Below are positions 23,159 through 35,828 of a stretch of DNA of 64,000 bases, piece by piece. Position 1 is the stretch's first letter; the number at the start of each line of letters is the position of its first letter. The notes beneath the pieces are model-generated. The model did not search any database. It saw nothing but the letters and a program-made list of their open reading frames with translations, and had not been told where the DNA came from. The translations under genes were made by a program, and so were the position numbers. Origin of the DNA: Venturia oleaginea (lineage: Eukaryota > Ascomycota > Dothideomycetes > Venturiales > Venturiaceae); contig JABMLP010000027.1 in assembly GCA_013176395.1 (NCBI GenBank), positions 310,001 through 374,000 on the forward strand, given 5' to 3'.

Positions 23159-24364
23159 CTAACATTGACTAGTATCAACCTTCTCCTTCTTTTTCATGAG
23201 ATCAAACTCACGCGATCGTAAGACCCCCGTCCCCAAACGACCCTTTTGTCCCGCATGAAGCAAGATGTGTCGACGTTCAAAGTTCACCTGTTTCTTGCTA
23301 AGGTCAAAGTTACGATGCCAGAAGTCCTCTTGACCCGGGTTGCATCGAATGTCATAACAATCGCACGGGATGCGCGGCCCAGTTATAAGATCCAGCGTGT
23401 TCCCGCCCGCCACTTCCTTGCGGTCAATCTCCATTTCGCACCTTCGGATTGGACGGTTGAAGTCCATGGTGGACACTTTTCCCAGTAATCCCACGAGGTC
23501 GCAGAGGAGATGTTGGAGGCGTCGGACTCGATGATCCGGTACTATGACACCGACGTTTGGTTCCAGGCGTTGCTCTTCTTTGACATGTTTGTATTCCATG
23601 GTGATCCTCTCCAACTCTTCGGGCTTATCGTGGTTTTTGGCTTGCATCTTTTCCAAACCCTGAGGATTGTCTTCGTCAATCCACCCCGGCCTAGTCGAGT
23701 ATAGGTGCATAAATCGGCGGAAAACAATCCTTTGAAATTCGTGTTCGTACCACCTCAAGGACTTTTTCAGCAAGATGGTTTCCCCATCCTTGCACTCCGA
23801 GTCTTCTGCAAACCGATGGTGAAATTCGATCCAGCCAACTGCCCGTAACTCTCCAACAGTTCCATCACGGTCCACGTCGGCAGCTGTGGTCAGAATTTCT
23901 TGTGCAGCTTTCATGTCACCCTGGAACCAACGCATTTCCCTGCTTTCCCGCCCTTCATAATGCATCGACTCGAACTCGTCCTCGATCTTGTACAAAAGCT
24001 TCTTCAACATGATTGCTCGTTTATCTTTCGTGTGACCATAGAAATGCGTCGTCATTTCGCGAATGATGTGAACAGCAGCAAAGTATTGACAGAGAGTGTA
24101 AGATGTGAATTCGCTATTCCAGCCATCACCGTAAGCCTTGCATCGTCTCGGGCTATAGTTTTCCTCGTCTAGTATTTCGTAGAACCAATTGGCCAGATCC
24201 CAGGCTGCAACGAGCAGGGGAACTGAGTACTGAGCAAGTGCTTTTCGCGCCTTGCGCTTCTGGACACGCGACTCATTCCATCCGGAGCTCCAAGCAGTTG
24301 CGAGTACACCGCAGAAGGCGAGAATACCAGTGAGAATGGCTGCAATAGCGCTTCCGTCGAGCAT
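23159..24364 (-). CDS. Hypothetical membrane-anchored protein
   Basis: An intronless 401-residue protein. Residues 5-27 (GSAIAAILTGILAFCGVLATAWS) form one transmembrane or signal-anchor helix, followed at once by a basic stretch (RVQKRKARK) that would keep the rest in the cytosol. The remainder is soluble, rich in Trp, Arg and Glu, with a Cys-containing motif (CDCYDIRC) near residue 330. I do not recognise the family; proteins of this layout are common, unnamed and often multicopy in filamentous ascomycetes. The length of the uninterrupted frame and the anchored start argue for a real gene. Confidence 0.7.
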   Translation of the reverse strand: MLDGSAIAAILTGILAFCGVLATAWSSGWNESRVQKRKARKALAQYSVPLLVAAWDLANWFYEILDEENYSPRRCKAYGDGWNSEFTSYTLCQYFAAVHIIREMTTHFYGHTKDKRAIMLKKLLYKIEDEFESMHYEGRESREMRWFQGDMKAAQEILTTAADVDRDGTVGELRAVGWIEFHHRFAEDSECKDGETILLKKSLRWYEHEFQRIVFRRFMHLYSTRPGWIDEDNPQGLEKMQAKNHDKPEELERITMEYKHVKEEQRLEPNVGVIVPDHRVRRLQHLLCDLVGLLGKVSTMDFNRPIRRCEMEIDRKEVAGGNTLDLITGPRIPCDCYDIRCNPGQEDFWHRNFDLSKKQVNFERRHILLHAGQKGRLGTGVLRSREFDLMKKKEKVDTSQC

Positions 24365-26162
24365 CTTTTTTCATCGATAAAGGTCGTGCGCTGGGATTGG
24401 GGTATAGAAGTCGACGAGTTGGTGGATTGAAGGCGAAGGCGAAGGCGCAGATAGGTAGCGTGATGGGAATGGAGAGGCTGACAATAACGAAAGTAGAGAT
24501 GATACTGATGGAGATGGCGAACTCGAAATAAATCAAAACAACGATAGTCGTGATTGTTGGAAACCAATTCAACAAGATTCGAAAGTGAACAGCATGGGAT
24601 TATATGCCACAAACATCGCGGGCCAGAATATCTTTGGCGGCTAGGCGTTGTGACAACTTGGATTTGCTACTGCAGGGTCATTAATCCAGCGATCTGATTC
24701 GTCTGTAAACGTTGACCAATGATTTGGTGTTGGAATTGGCGAGAAGAGGCGCATGGATAGGCCCGAATTCAGCTCTTTCAGGATATGGCTGTCTCGAGGT
24801 CATTTGGCTAGATGCTCTTAGGAGGCCGAAAACTGAGATGGAGATCAAGGAGTGACCCTTGCCAAGATGTTCCATGCATGTAATTATGGTATGAGTCGGC
24901 CTTGAAGACCGAATTCGCCAGCTGAGAACCAGGAAATGGAGGCGAAAGTGGTCGAAGTCCTTTTGCTTTGGCACCTCCTTTTCTGGATTAGGCTATCATG
25001 GATCGTTCAGCCCTGTAGGAAGGCTGCAACCAAAGCTAAACAAAGTGGGAGCTACTCCTAACAATCGATAAAAAACCTCATCAGCGTACATAGAGCTGGA
25101 CTTCTAGATGGTCGTGTCGAGGGAGGGGCCTTACACTCGCCCACTCTTAGGACGAAGCCACTATGATGTTCAAAAAATTGACGAGGAGAAACAAGAAGAT
25201 GTTTAACTTTTGTGCATCAAAAAACGATAAAACGAAGGTGGTGAAGATGAACATGGGAAAAGGAGAGAAAAGGAGAAAAGGACACGGTCGACATAGAATA
25301 GCTGAAGTCCAATCCACCGCGCATCCCGTGACTATTTATGTCTGAGATGCCGAAAACTTCTGTTCTCGAGAAATTACCAGGGATTTAATATCATGCATAG
25401 TCCCCCTACTTCACGGCCTTGATCCCCAATCCCACAGTAGCATACCACATGAACTGGAATCATAAAAGCTGAAGTAGCATTTCGCAACATCTGTTTATAC
25501 GGTCGAATAGCTTGAATAATCAGCTCCTCAATTTCGAGTAAACCAAATCGAATCCTTACGTATATCCAGGTAGGCGGGGTGAATGAAGCTCACTATGAAC
25601 AAACATCCGAACAATTCTTCATCGCACACTTGGCGGCGTGCGCAATCATGCAACGCCTCCCAGCCATCCGCGAAGTCGTGTTTGAAAGTGGACAATGGAA
25701 AGGGGTAGCAGTCCCGGCTTGATTTTGTTTCTTCTCTATGCACGAATTCGCGCGATTCTGTTTCTCAGCCGAGAGAAGAGAAGGAGGTGGGCAAAGACCG
25801 CTTTGGCGAACATAGAGGCGGGTCCGCCATAGTGCCGCTCGCCATCGCGAAATCATTATACGGATTACTGATGGCGGAGGAAAAGTCGTCAATCAACCTG
25901 AGTTGTATCCGCCCGTACAACGAGTCAAAAAGGTACACGCGCATCGACATGCCAGAAAAGTGCTACCTGTTCTCGATCAATGAGCCTACATTCTGTCCTA
26001 AATTCAATACAGCGAGCGATATTGGAAAACCTAAAGTTATTCCCGGTTAAAAATTACATTACAAACGAAAATGTTATGCCAGAATTATATCATACAACTG
26101 GATATCCCACACTCCTCCAACTTCACAACCATGACAAACGAAAACGCCATTCCATGCCCAAC
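24365..26162. other. Intergenic region (1.8 kb)
   Basis: Several short frames occur on both strands but none shows a domain, signal peptide or splice structure. I report no gene. Confidence 0.35.
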
Positions 26163-28003
26163 TCAAGCAACAACCTTCCAAGCCGTTTTGTCATCTGTGC
26201 GCCCTCTGCAGACATACTTCCCCTCCTGGATCATCCTGTGCACAGTCCAGTGCATCTTCGGTTCTGGCTCTCGAATGGCCCTGTATCTACCCAAATTACA
26301 CCTCACTTTCTTGACCCAACCATCTCCATCCTTCTGCAGCACTCTCACCTTTACAGGCCATAACTCCAGCACCCACCACCCCTTGGCTTGTACCAATTGA
26401 TCATTAAGAGGCTCAAGGGAATCAAGCTGCTCCTCTGTACATTCAGGAAGATGGGCGTAGTGGTGATCTGAGTCTGGGGCAAAAGGAGGTGCGATATATG
26501 GCTTCTCGCCAATCGGCACCATTTTAGAGCGGTTCTGAATCGCAGGCAAAGTTTTGGTCTCGTACCTCTCCAAGACGGAGTTTGGGAGAGTCGTCGACGG
26601 TTGTGCGGGTGGTTGGTAAACAGGGTAAAGTGTATGAACGTCTAACCCCTGTTCCGCCAGTGCAGCGACGTCGAAGAGGATGCCGGTGTTGCACTCGAAG
26701 CATTGTCGTAGCATCCAGCGGAGTGGGATACGGGAAAGCATATGGCGGCGCTCGTTAGGCACGGCACCACCTCCAATATCAGCGTGGGCTCCCATGAACC
26801 AGACTTCCAAAGCATCGGTTTTGCATACTGGGTTCTTGCGGTTCTTGGCATCGAGGGCGTTGAAGGAAGTTTCGAGACGAGTTTGCTCAACTGTTTTTGT
26901 GCTCTTGTTGTCACCTTCGTCGTCGTCGTCATCGTGCATGTGGAAGGAGTGGTGGCGTGCGTCTTTGGCTTTCTTTTCCGCTGCTGCATTCTCCTGAGCC
27001 TGCGCGATCGCCTTCTCTTCCTTCCCGGATCCGAAGCAGTTGATAGTTCGCTTGAGCTTGGCCTTCGGTGTATCGTCGATGGTAGGGCGGCGATCAATCC
27101 CTTGAAGTGGTGCGTCGTTCTTCGCGCCGTTGTTGCCGGGATCTTGTTGTTGCCATTGGCAGATTTTGAATTTGGCTCTGTGTTCGTCCAAGGCCATGGC
27201 GTGACGAAAGTATCCGATCGAGTTTGTGGGTGATTTGCTGAATGGCAACTTGCGTGGGAAGAAACCTACACTTGCTACGCAGTCCCAGACTCCGACGAAG
27301 TAGACGTTGACGTCGGTGCAGAAGGTTTTTTTGAATTCGGCGCTCATCGTCCATCCTTCCTCTGAGTCGTCTTTGTAGAAGTCATAGGCAAAATTGACTT
27401 GCGATCCATTTGAAGCTGGTAGTAGACCGACTTTGTGCAGCATCCCAGCAAGACATCGGACAGTGTAAGCTCCTCGAGAAAATCCAAGCAGACAAATTCG
27501 ATCGCCCTCGCGGTAGCTTTGCATCAAAAATCGGTACGCGTCCACAATGTGCACACCCAAGCCACTGTCATGATTAGCTTTGTTGGTAGTATTGCGGAGA
27601 TACAGACGAACCTTCCTACAGCGCCATCCAACGCAGCACCTATTCCATTCTTCAGTCCTCCTTTGTCGTAGGTTCCAATACCGGACTGGTAGTAAGTCGC
27701 CTGCTTATTTGGTTTATGTTTCTTCAAACACGAAATGAAATGAACGACATTGCTGTTATCGTTATCAAATTGATCTCCGGTGCCATCGAGACAGACGACT
27801 ATTGTGCGCCCTTGTTGATTTGCGTGATTAGCATCCTTGCAAGCACGAATTGAAGCTGGGAACGGGGTCTTGGCTTCCTCTTCGACGACAGGAGCGGGAG
27901 CTGGGTGTGGATGTGGTGCATAATCTGAGGTTTGAATAGGATTAGTTCCAGAGCTCGATCTCTTGAGATCTGTTGAAGTGGACGAGATGGAGTCTGAAGC
28001 CAT
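26163..28003 (-). CDS. DUF2235 alpha/beta-hydrolase (Tle1-like phospholipase fold)
   Basis: Two exons (28003-27612, 27564-26163) join to 597 residues across a 47-nt intron; the join restores AVGSGLGVHIVDAYRFL. The DUF2235 hallmarks are present: VCLDGTGDQFD near the N-terminus, the nucleophile elbow LLGFSRGAYTVRCLAG (Ser in G-F-S-R-G), and the acidic element GAHADIGGG. In bacteria this domain forms type VI phospholipase effectors. In fungi it is widespread, the substrate is mostly unknown, and lipids are a reasonable guess. A linker with a Gln/Glu/Lys-rich insert and a run of Asp (HMHDDDDDE) separates the catalytic parts. I took the ATG at 28003; no upstream in-frame ATG was seen. Confidence 0.85.
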
Positions 28004-29495
28004 GGTAAGAAACGATTGGAATATAAAACCGATAAGAAGCAACACAATGCTAAATGAAGAGCCTAGGACGAGACTGTCAGAACAGAGAAACCAGCGAGAG
28101 GGGCGAACATGGAAATGCTCATGGTCAGGTATCGCATTTCTTCCAAGACGAACGAATGGAGAAGGATGTGTTCAGCCAGCCACCAGTGAAGGCCCCAGCT
28201 CGTGAAAGCGCTCATTGAGAAAGATGTTGCAGATCTCTCCAGATCATCTCTAGTCGACGCAGCCTTTCCGTGTCCTCCGATGGTGGAGGGGGTGATCTGA
28301 GTCCGAAGGTAGTTGGTGGAACCGAATGAGATACGAACTACTGCCTGGGGTGCAATTCTATTAACCACGTCCCAGCGCGACGGCACGATGCTCGTCGAAA
28401 TGTGCGGGAAGTCCAAAGCATGGCTAGTCATCGCGGACAGGTGGTTGTGACGTTTTCGGGCACTAGGAAAGGAGTACGAGCTGGAGACGGGAATCAATAG
28501 AACATGTCTATCAATGCTTGAAGTCGTTAGAGATCTACTACTGTAGTGCCTTCTTGTGTGATGGTCGAAAAGAAGAAAATGTCGACCATACTCCTCGGAT
28601 TAAGATTACTAAGCGGATCCTTGGCGGCTGTTCCCGCTTAGGATCAATCTAATCTACCGGTACTCCGTACTAATATGATCTTCACTGCCATCTCCATCTG
28701 ATCCTTGCGCTGCAGATTCTTCTGCAGCTTCATCTCAAGCCCATCGTGCATCTTTCCCCCGAGAGGAATAGATGCCAATGGCCTCGTTCCCATTCGCTAG
28801 AGAAGTTCAACTCCTTACGTGGGTAAACACCACAGCTCTGTCGGCTGCACGCCACGACCTAGGTGCGGTATCACAACCAGGGTGACGCCTATTCGGAGCA
28901 CAACTTCCATCTGCCCGTGGATGAAGTTGTAGCAGTCGTTGGGTCTCTGTGGTTTACAGTTGATGGTAGTAGAAAACAGATGTATCAACTTGTAGCAGTC
29001 GTTGGGTCTCTGTGGTCGATACTTGATGGTAGCAGAAAACAGAACTCGACGGGGCATGCTGCAATGATCAATCGCCAAATTTGATCCATCTCACCGTGTG
29101 TGGGGCATCCATGCATGGCCGTCCAATTAGAGACAATCACGTTCATCAGCCTCTTGTCAACTGGCTTCCTCGCCGTGTCGCAGCGCTTTGGTACTAGGGT
29201 CTTTACAAGTTCAGCTCGGCTGCATTGGGATGTCACCTCCATCCTCTATCCTCCAACGGAATCGACTGCCAAGGGCTGCAGATCAGACATGATCAACCAT
29301 CATCAAGGTATCCACTCCAACAATGTCAATGTGGCTGGCTGTAGCTAGAATTCTGTAGCTCCAGCTTGTGATAGTCGTGCAACCTAATCCGCTGCTGAAT
29401 TCGAGTCGCTACCCTCCCTTTCCCTTGCTTTGATTCATCACTGTATTCTAATTTCCCTCAAACTTCCCTCCTTACCATCCGGATTGACACCAAAC
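28004..29495. other. Intergenic region with a 63-bp tandem duplication
   Basis: A unit starting TTGTAGCAGTCGTTGGGTCT at 28928 is repeated at 28991 (63-bp period), with a partially changed middle. The remaining DNA contains only unsupported frames and the promoter of the oxygenase gene. Confidence 0.5.
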
Positions 29496-32400
29496 ATGCC
29501 GGGCAAATTGACCTCTCTGATCGGAAGCATCCGTCGCAAACCAACTCGAGCAGCAGATGGAAGATCAGAAGTGGCGGCTGGAGCCAGCGACAACAAGAAG
29601 ACGACCATAGGTCAAGATGTAAAGCATCTCGGACTGAAGAATGCTAAATTCGTGGCGACCGCCATCACGACTTTGGCGTCTGGGGAGCCCATGGACGATA
29701 AAGAGCTTCTGCTAGAAAATGGCGTGGCAATGCTCCAAAGCCTGCCTTTGAACAGTGGATTGAGCCAAACTGTTTCCGACGGCTTCATTACTATGCTGTG
29801 GGATGATCTGCCTCATCCACCTCCAACAGTTGCTGGACCAACCACGAGGTACCGAAAACACGACGGAAGTGGAAATAACCCATGGAGTATGTGTTGGGGT
29901 TAAAAAGTCAGCGAGAGCGTACTGACACTTGACCAGTACCGGAAATGGGCAAAGCGGGAACACCATATTCACGAAGTGTGCCTCCAGTACGACCTAAGGG
30001 ACCAAATCTTCCAGACGTAGAATCCGTTTTCGAAGCACTTCTCAAACGTGAAGATGGAGAGTTCCGTAAGCATCCCTCGGGTTTGAATCGACTCTTCTTC
30101 TCTTTCGCGACAATGGTCATTCACGAGTGCTTCCAAACGAAGAGAGGAGCTGGCAACGAGTGGATCAATGAGACGTCGAGTTATGTGGACCTCAGTACCT
30201 TGTATGGCAACACGGAGAAAGAGCAAGCTCGAGTGAGAACGAAGGTGATGGGTCTCATTTTCCCAGATGTAATCGCCTCGGAGAGGATTTTAATGATGCC
30301 TCCTGGAGTGGTGGCTGTTTGCCTTATGTTCTCGAGAAATCACAACCACATCGCAGAAAATCTGTACTCAGTGAACGAAGACGGGAAGTATAAGCCTTGG
30401 GATACACTTGATGAAGCGGGCAAGAAATGGTGAGTTGTTCACTTGCAGTCCTTTATGTACAACTAACAGTACCCTAGGCAAGACGAAGACATCTTCCAGC
30501 TGACTCGCAATATCAACGTCGGCTTTTTCGCTTCCGTTGTGTTGAAAGATTACGTGGCCGCCATCCTGAACACTCCTCGTGCAAATTCAGAATGGTCTCT
30601 CGATCTCGGAAAGGAAATCAAGAAGGTGGGCCAGCGAGTAGAGCGCGGATCTGGCAACGTAGTTTCGGTCGAGTTCGCAGTCTTGTACCATTGGCACGCG
30701 GCCTTGAGCGCAGCCGACGATAAGTGGATGTCAGACATGATCTATGACACTTTCCCAGACCTCCAATCACTCGATGAAGTGACAACGAAACATTTCGAGA
30801 AGATCATGATGACCCATGGTCACAAGCTCATATCCACGGATGCGAAAACTTGGACATTTGGAGGCATCGAGCGCCAGGCTGATGGGAGATTCAAGGATGA
30901 TGACCTTGCGAAGATTATCAAGGACTGCATTGAGGAGCCAGCACATGCTTTCGGGCCACACGGCACTCCGGCCAGTTTGAAGGTCGTGGACATTATGGGT
31001 CAGCTGCAAGCCCGGAACATGTTCAATGTTTGCACACTGAACGAGTGAGTCTCGATTTGGCCAGTATTGGTTCCACCCCACTAACTCTTGCTAGATTTCG
31101 CGCCTACCTCAACCTGAAGCCGTACGAGAACTTCCAGGACTGGTGTGAGGACGCGAAAACTGCTCGAGCCGCTGAAATGCTCTATGGCCACATCGACAAC
31201 ATGGAGCTGTACCCAGGATTGATGGCTGAATGTACCAAGCCAGCCATGGCCGGCAGTGGTGTGTGCCCAGGTCAAACGACTGGTCGTGGCATCCTGGACG
31301 ATGCCGTTGCTCTTGTCCGTGGTGACCGATTCCTGAGTTACGATTTCAATGCCAACACCCTCACACAGTGGGGTGCTGCGAAGCTGCAATCTGCTGCTGT
31401 GCCGGGTGCTTACGGAGGAGTTTTCCCAGGGCTCCTCTTCAGCGGACTTCCCGGTGCTTTCACTGGCACTAGTTCGTACGCACTGCTCCCGTTCTACACA
31501 CCCGAGGCTGCCAAGGGTATTCTCACAGGTAACAAAGTGGTTACCAACTATGACACCACCCGTCCGGCAGACGATCTCGCCATTGTCAGCGTGCAAACTC
31601 AAGAAGGATGCAAGAAAGTCTTCGAGGACCGGGACAACTTCGTGGTCATGTACCAGAAGGCCATCAGAGATTGCACTGCCGGCCACGACTTCATGATCGG
31701 CTGGGACTCCGCCTCCAAACACAACGAGCGCTCCAAGATTCTTCACAAGATTTTCTTCGAGGAAGGCTTCGAGAAGAACGTCACAGAGTTCTTCCGTACC
31801 AACGTCAAGAAATTGATCGAGAAGAACTCCCTTTCCTTCACCAAGGGCAGAAAATCCATCGACATTGTCAAGGGCGTCACAAACATCACGCCTATCCTCT
31901 GGCTCGCAGAGCGCTTCGCCATCCCTATCAAGACGCAAGAATCTCCTCGGGGCCTACTGACTATCCATGAAGCCTTCACAGCCTACCTCACACTCTTCAT
32001 GTACCAATCTTTCAACATCATCCCCAAAAACGAAATCAAACTCAAAGAGGGCGCCATGAAAGCCGCGCAAGGGCTTCGATCAATTTTCGAAGTACACCTC
32101 AAAACCCAAGTCGGAGGTCCAAAGGAAAGAATCGTCGACTGGCTCGAGAAAGGAAGCGCTTTTGAAGTCGGATCCCACGCAGATCGTCTCTACAAAGCCC
32201 TCCACGATACTAAGCTCCCGATCGGTGATCTGGTGGGTGATTGTATCGGTATGGGCGCACCAGTCGCCGGAAACATTACGCAGCAAGCCTCCCTCCTCAT
32301 CGACCTCTTCCTCTCCCCAGGCTACGAACAATACAAAGCCCGCATCATCGAGCTTGCGCACCTCCCCGAAGCCGACTCGGAGCGCGAACTCCAAGGTTTC

Positions 32401-33084
32401 GTCTTCGAGGGTATGCGTCACGCAGGCGTTGTGCCTGGTCTCCCCCGCGTCGCTACAAAAAACATTACAGTTACGGATGGTGTACGCGGACCCATCCACA
32501 TAAAAGCAGGTCGAACCGTTCTCGTCGCCACTTCAAAAGCCGCCATGGATCCCATCGCCTTCCCCAACCCCGAAGTCCTAAACCCACACCGTCCCTTCTC
32601 CGAATACACACTCCTCGGCCACGGCCTCCATTTCTGCTTCGGCGCCCGTCTAGTCGGCTGCTCCCTCGCCGCCACACTACGCGAAGTCTTCAAACTCAAA
32701 AACATCCGCCGCGCGAAAGGCCGCCTGGGTCAATTCGCCGTCACAGAAGACCACCTCGCCGGCATAAAAATGCGTCATTACCTCGACTTTGCAGCAAAGG
32801 AGAGTCCCGTCCCCACATCCCTGACCCTCGAATACGACGATGAGACCGTGGCGCTGAATGGGATCAACGGTGCGCACAGCGTTGGTGCGAAGACGGGCCT
32901 GTATCCCCAGAAACCGGGTGCGACGACTACCCCTTCTTCTTATCCATCGACGAATGGTAAGGGTAGGTTGAATGGACATGGGAATGGGGTTTATAATGAG
33001 AAGAGTGCTATGCCGGCGGAGATGTATCATGATGCCAAGGAGGCACCGCTCGCCACGAATGGGGCGAATAGGGTGCGTTTCTGA
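29496..33084 (+). CDS. Psi-producing oxygenase (fatty acid dioxygenase-P450 fusion)
   Basis: Four exons (29496-29886, 29937-30429, 30478-31044, 31095-33084) give 1146 residues, the normal size of Ppo/linoleate diol synthases. The N-terminal animal-peroxidase-type domain has the distal His (about 193, VIHECF), the catalytic Tyr and proximal His (Y365-H-W-H368) and the RNHNHIAENL block. The C-terminal P450 domain has E-x-x-R (EGMR) and the heme-thiolate Cys about 998 in HGLHFCFG. The Asn877-x-x-Gln880 pair matches the residues reported to guide hydroperoxide isomerisation in diol synthases. By family, the first domain oxidises linoleate at C8 and the second rearranges 8-HPODE to a diol, giving oxylipins that steer sporulation and secondary metabolism. 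The last 90 residues are variable and Gly/Asn-rich. Whether the product is 5,8- or 7,8-diol cannot be read from sequence alone. Confidence 0.95.
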
Positions 33085-34268
33085 TATCCATTTGCAAGGA
33101 CGACGCGATCTCGTTGATGATATTCTCTCCTCGTTATTTCCAGTGTTTTTCTTTCCCGCATTCAGTTTTTTCTTTGCCACGGCAGAGAATACGTTTAGTT
33201 TAATGATGATATCTTGATGTTTTGATTTCAAGTCTTTCTTGGGTAGTACTATGCGTTTGTTTATTACTTCCCCTCTCTACTCTACAGCAGTCAACTGCGC
33301 ACCCTTGTAATAAAGGGATCCTTTATCGTATGAATAAATACTTAATATACGCCTTTGCGCCGGATACAGGTAACATATACACATATATCACCCTCCTCGC
33401 CACCGCGAAAAAGGAATCGAGTCCTCAAACTATACCTCACTAAATCCCTCTACACATCTCTCCCTCCCTCCCATCTCTCCAACAATCCATTCTCCTACAT
33501 ACCTACCAACAACACGCCAAGAAAACAAAAATCCACCGTAAGATCGAGACGCCTACGTTAGTGATATTATGGTATATAATCGCGCATACACCGTATACCT
33601 ACCATCTACTCACAATCGCAAAAACCCATCTCCCTAGGATAAAAAAGCCCCTCGGATCTGCTCTGAGCGGAATCCATACTGTACGCAATTAATAGCCCGG
33701 TTCTTTCGCTAATAGTATTCCACCTCGTTCTATACCCCCTCCGTAAACTATCCATATTATCTATACTACGTACTTTATCCTATACTACGCTTTAAACTAT
33801 TGTAGAACAATTCCTCGTTCCTGAGTTCTCCCTAGTAGATTAGGTTGTATCTCTCCGGATTACGGTAGGTCCTCTACCGGACCTCTACCTGGCAAACCAC
33901 CACGGCGTACTGACTTTACGCGCGAAGCCCTCTTCGCGTGCGAGTAACTCCATCGGCTCTCTTCAATCTCATAGAGATAAGAGGTTCGTAGCCTCCGCCT
34001 CGGACAGGCTTCAATTTCGACTTGGGTGGCCAAGGAAGAATATAATACATATATTCTTTCCTAGTATTCACTGCGAGATCTCACTGCCTCAAACTTACAA
34101 GGTAGCCGGACCCCTCTTTCAATTTAGAAACTCTCAAACGGAGATTAATATTGATAATATTCTGGCAATTTCCATTCTCAAAGTCGCCAGAAATTTATTG
34201 ATATCGATCACAAGTTGAAATTGATGTATTTAAAGCTAATTACTCCAAAAGCAGGCGTCTTTTCTCTA
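33085..34268. other. TA-rich spacer, possibly RIP-affected relic
   Basis: From about 33580 to 33850 the DNA is rich in TA, CTA and TAT steps, unlike neighbouring coding DNA. A short hairpin (GCGCGAAG CCCT CTTCGCGT) lies near 33931. Around 34150-34215 is a relic that reads RQKFIDID, matching those at 21150 and 55980. No gene is seen. Confidence 0.45.
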
Positions 34269-34602
34269 CTGGCTGCTCCTTCGGCTGCTCCTTTGACTGC
34301 TCCTTTGACTGCTTCTTCGGCTGCTCCTTCGACTGCTCCTTCGACTGCTTCTTCGGCTGCTCCTTCGACTGCTTCTTCGGCTGCTCCTTCGACTGCTTCT
34401 TCGACTGCTTCTTCGGCTGCTCCTTCGATTGCTCATTCGACTGCTCATTCGACTGCTCATTCGACTGCTCATTCGACTGCTCATTCGACTGCTCATTCGA
34501 CTGCTCATTCGACTGCTCATTCGACTGCTCATTCGACTGCTCATTCGACTGCTCATTCGACTGCTCATTCGACTGCTCATTCGACTGCTCATTCGACTGC
34601 TC
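34269..34602. repeat. 12-bp minisatellite, about 28 units
   Basis: The first half is built of variants of CTGCTCCTTCGA and CTGCTTCTTCGG. The second half (34431-34598) is 14 identical units of GCTCATTCGACT. Since 12 is divisible by three, all frames stay open (Ala-His-Ser-Thr repeats on plus, Met-Ser-Ser-Arg on minus), so the long open frames here are not evidence of a gene. It lies just beyond the 3' end of the minus-strand gene ending at 34680. Confidence 0.95.
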
Positions 34603-34679
34603 CTTTTGCTTACCCTTTTGCGGTGGCGGAAGGTTGGATCTTGAAATACACTGTCAGCAAAGTGCGTACTGAAACAGTT

Positions 34680-35683
34680 TCAGACCTTATTAGACCCTCT
34701 GCCTACAGCCGACTGCGGCGTGTCCTTCAATGGGTTGTATGGGGCTGCCACTTGATATGCTGGTGCCTTGTCCGCACTATCTTGGTACTGCTCCAAGACT
34801 GGTTGTGTAGGTTGAGCGTCCCTATTTGGCAGTATTTCGGGTTGACTCGGAGCTGGATTCGTGCGCTGTTCCTCGTGTAATTTGTCCAGAGCGTCCCCAA
34901 CAACGCCGTATTTCGCCCAATTGATCGGGGGCACACGAACGATGTTCTGCGGAGCTGGTATTTGTGGGAATCTGATTGGCGCTGATGGGGCGTCATGGGC
35001 TTCTTCGGCATCTGCAGTGTCTCTTATGGTCTCATCTTCCTCGCTTTTGACCTCCCCTGACACTGAATCCCTGAACAAAGACTCAATGGGGCCGAGAGTG
35101 GGACCAAGAATACCTCCCGTATTTGCTTGCGTCTTCAATCTCCCCGCAGCCAGGTCTTGTGCAAACGCGACGGGATCCTGGACTGCCAGAGCCTTCAGCT
35201 GTTGAAGCTCTTGTAGATCTTGTCTCGCCTTTGCGGCCTGCATCTGCAACAGACTTGCGGTAGATCTCAAGGCAATACCGTCTGGGTTTGACTTGTCCGA
35301 GAATGGCTCTGGAGGAGGGCGAGGAATATATACGGCCGGTTTCGGAGGTGGTGGGGTTGGTACTTTTGCTTCCTTCTTCTTCTGCAGCTTTGGAGGACTG
35401 AATGGCTTCATTTTCTTGAGCTTTTCTGCAATGCCCATGGCTTTGGCAACCTCTGACGGGACGAGCTGGGTGAGAGTTATGATATGCGTGAATAGAGATG
35501 GATAGATGGTTGTTAGTATACCTCTTCATAGCTAGGCCGCCGCACTGGAGGAGGCGACACTTTGGCAGGTATGCTCTGTGATTTAGGGACCTCGTAGTCG
35601 ACAGGCTGGACGGCAGCAGGTGGTAGACTGGGCGGAGCGCTGGATTTGGGCGACAGGTTATCGTTTTCTGTAGGAGACATCAT
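34680..35683 (-). CDS. Proline-rich hypothetical protein
   Basis: Two exons (35683-35522, 35465-34680) join in phase 0 across a 56-nt intron (GTATAC, CTAAC near the donor, CAG) to 315 residues. The joined text reads RRPSYEE-LVPSEVAKAMGIAEKL. The N-terminal half is Pro/Lys-rich (KVPTPPPPKPA, IPRPPPEP), a helical Gln/Leu segment follows (ARQDLQELQQLKALA), then an acidic part and a conserved-looking PPINWAKYGVVGDALDKLHEEQR. I do not recognise a named family. The Pro-rich stretches could bind SH3 or WW domains. The frame, splice sites and single ATG make the gene model sound. Confidence 0.7.
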
Positions 35684-35828
35684 CTGTTGTGATGGGAAGT
35701 GTGGCGCTAAAAGTAGATGCGGTCGGTGCACAGGAGATCCCCGTACAATACGGTATTCTACGCGTTGGGGAAATGGGAATTGTTTCTGTTTTATTTGTTC
35801 GCGAAGAGTTTGTTTAAATTGTGGATAG

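Noticed and set aside
31081..31938. 285-residue minus-strand frame opposite the Ppo gene
   Set aside because: It is a shadow of the strongly supported Ppo coding sequence and lacks any domain.
34215..34880. Long open frames on both strands across the minisatellite (Ala-His-Ser-Thr or Met-Ser-Ser-Arg repeats)
   Set aside because: A 12-bp repeat without stops keeps all frames open. There is no start context, domain or splice support.
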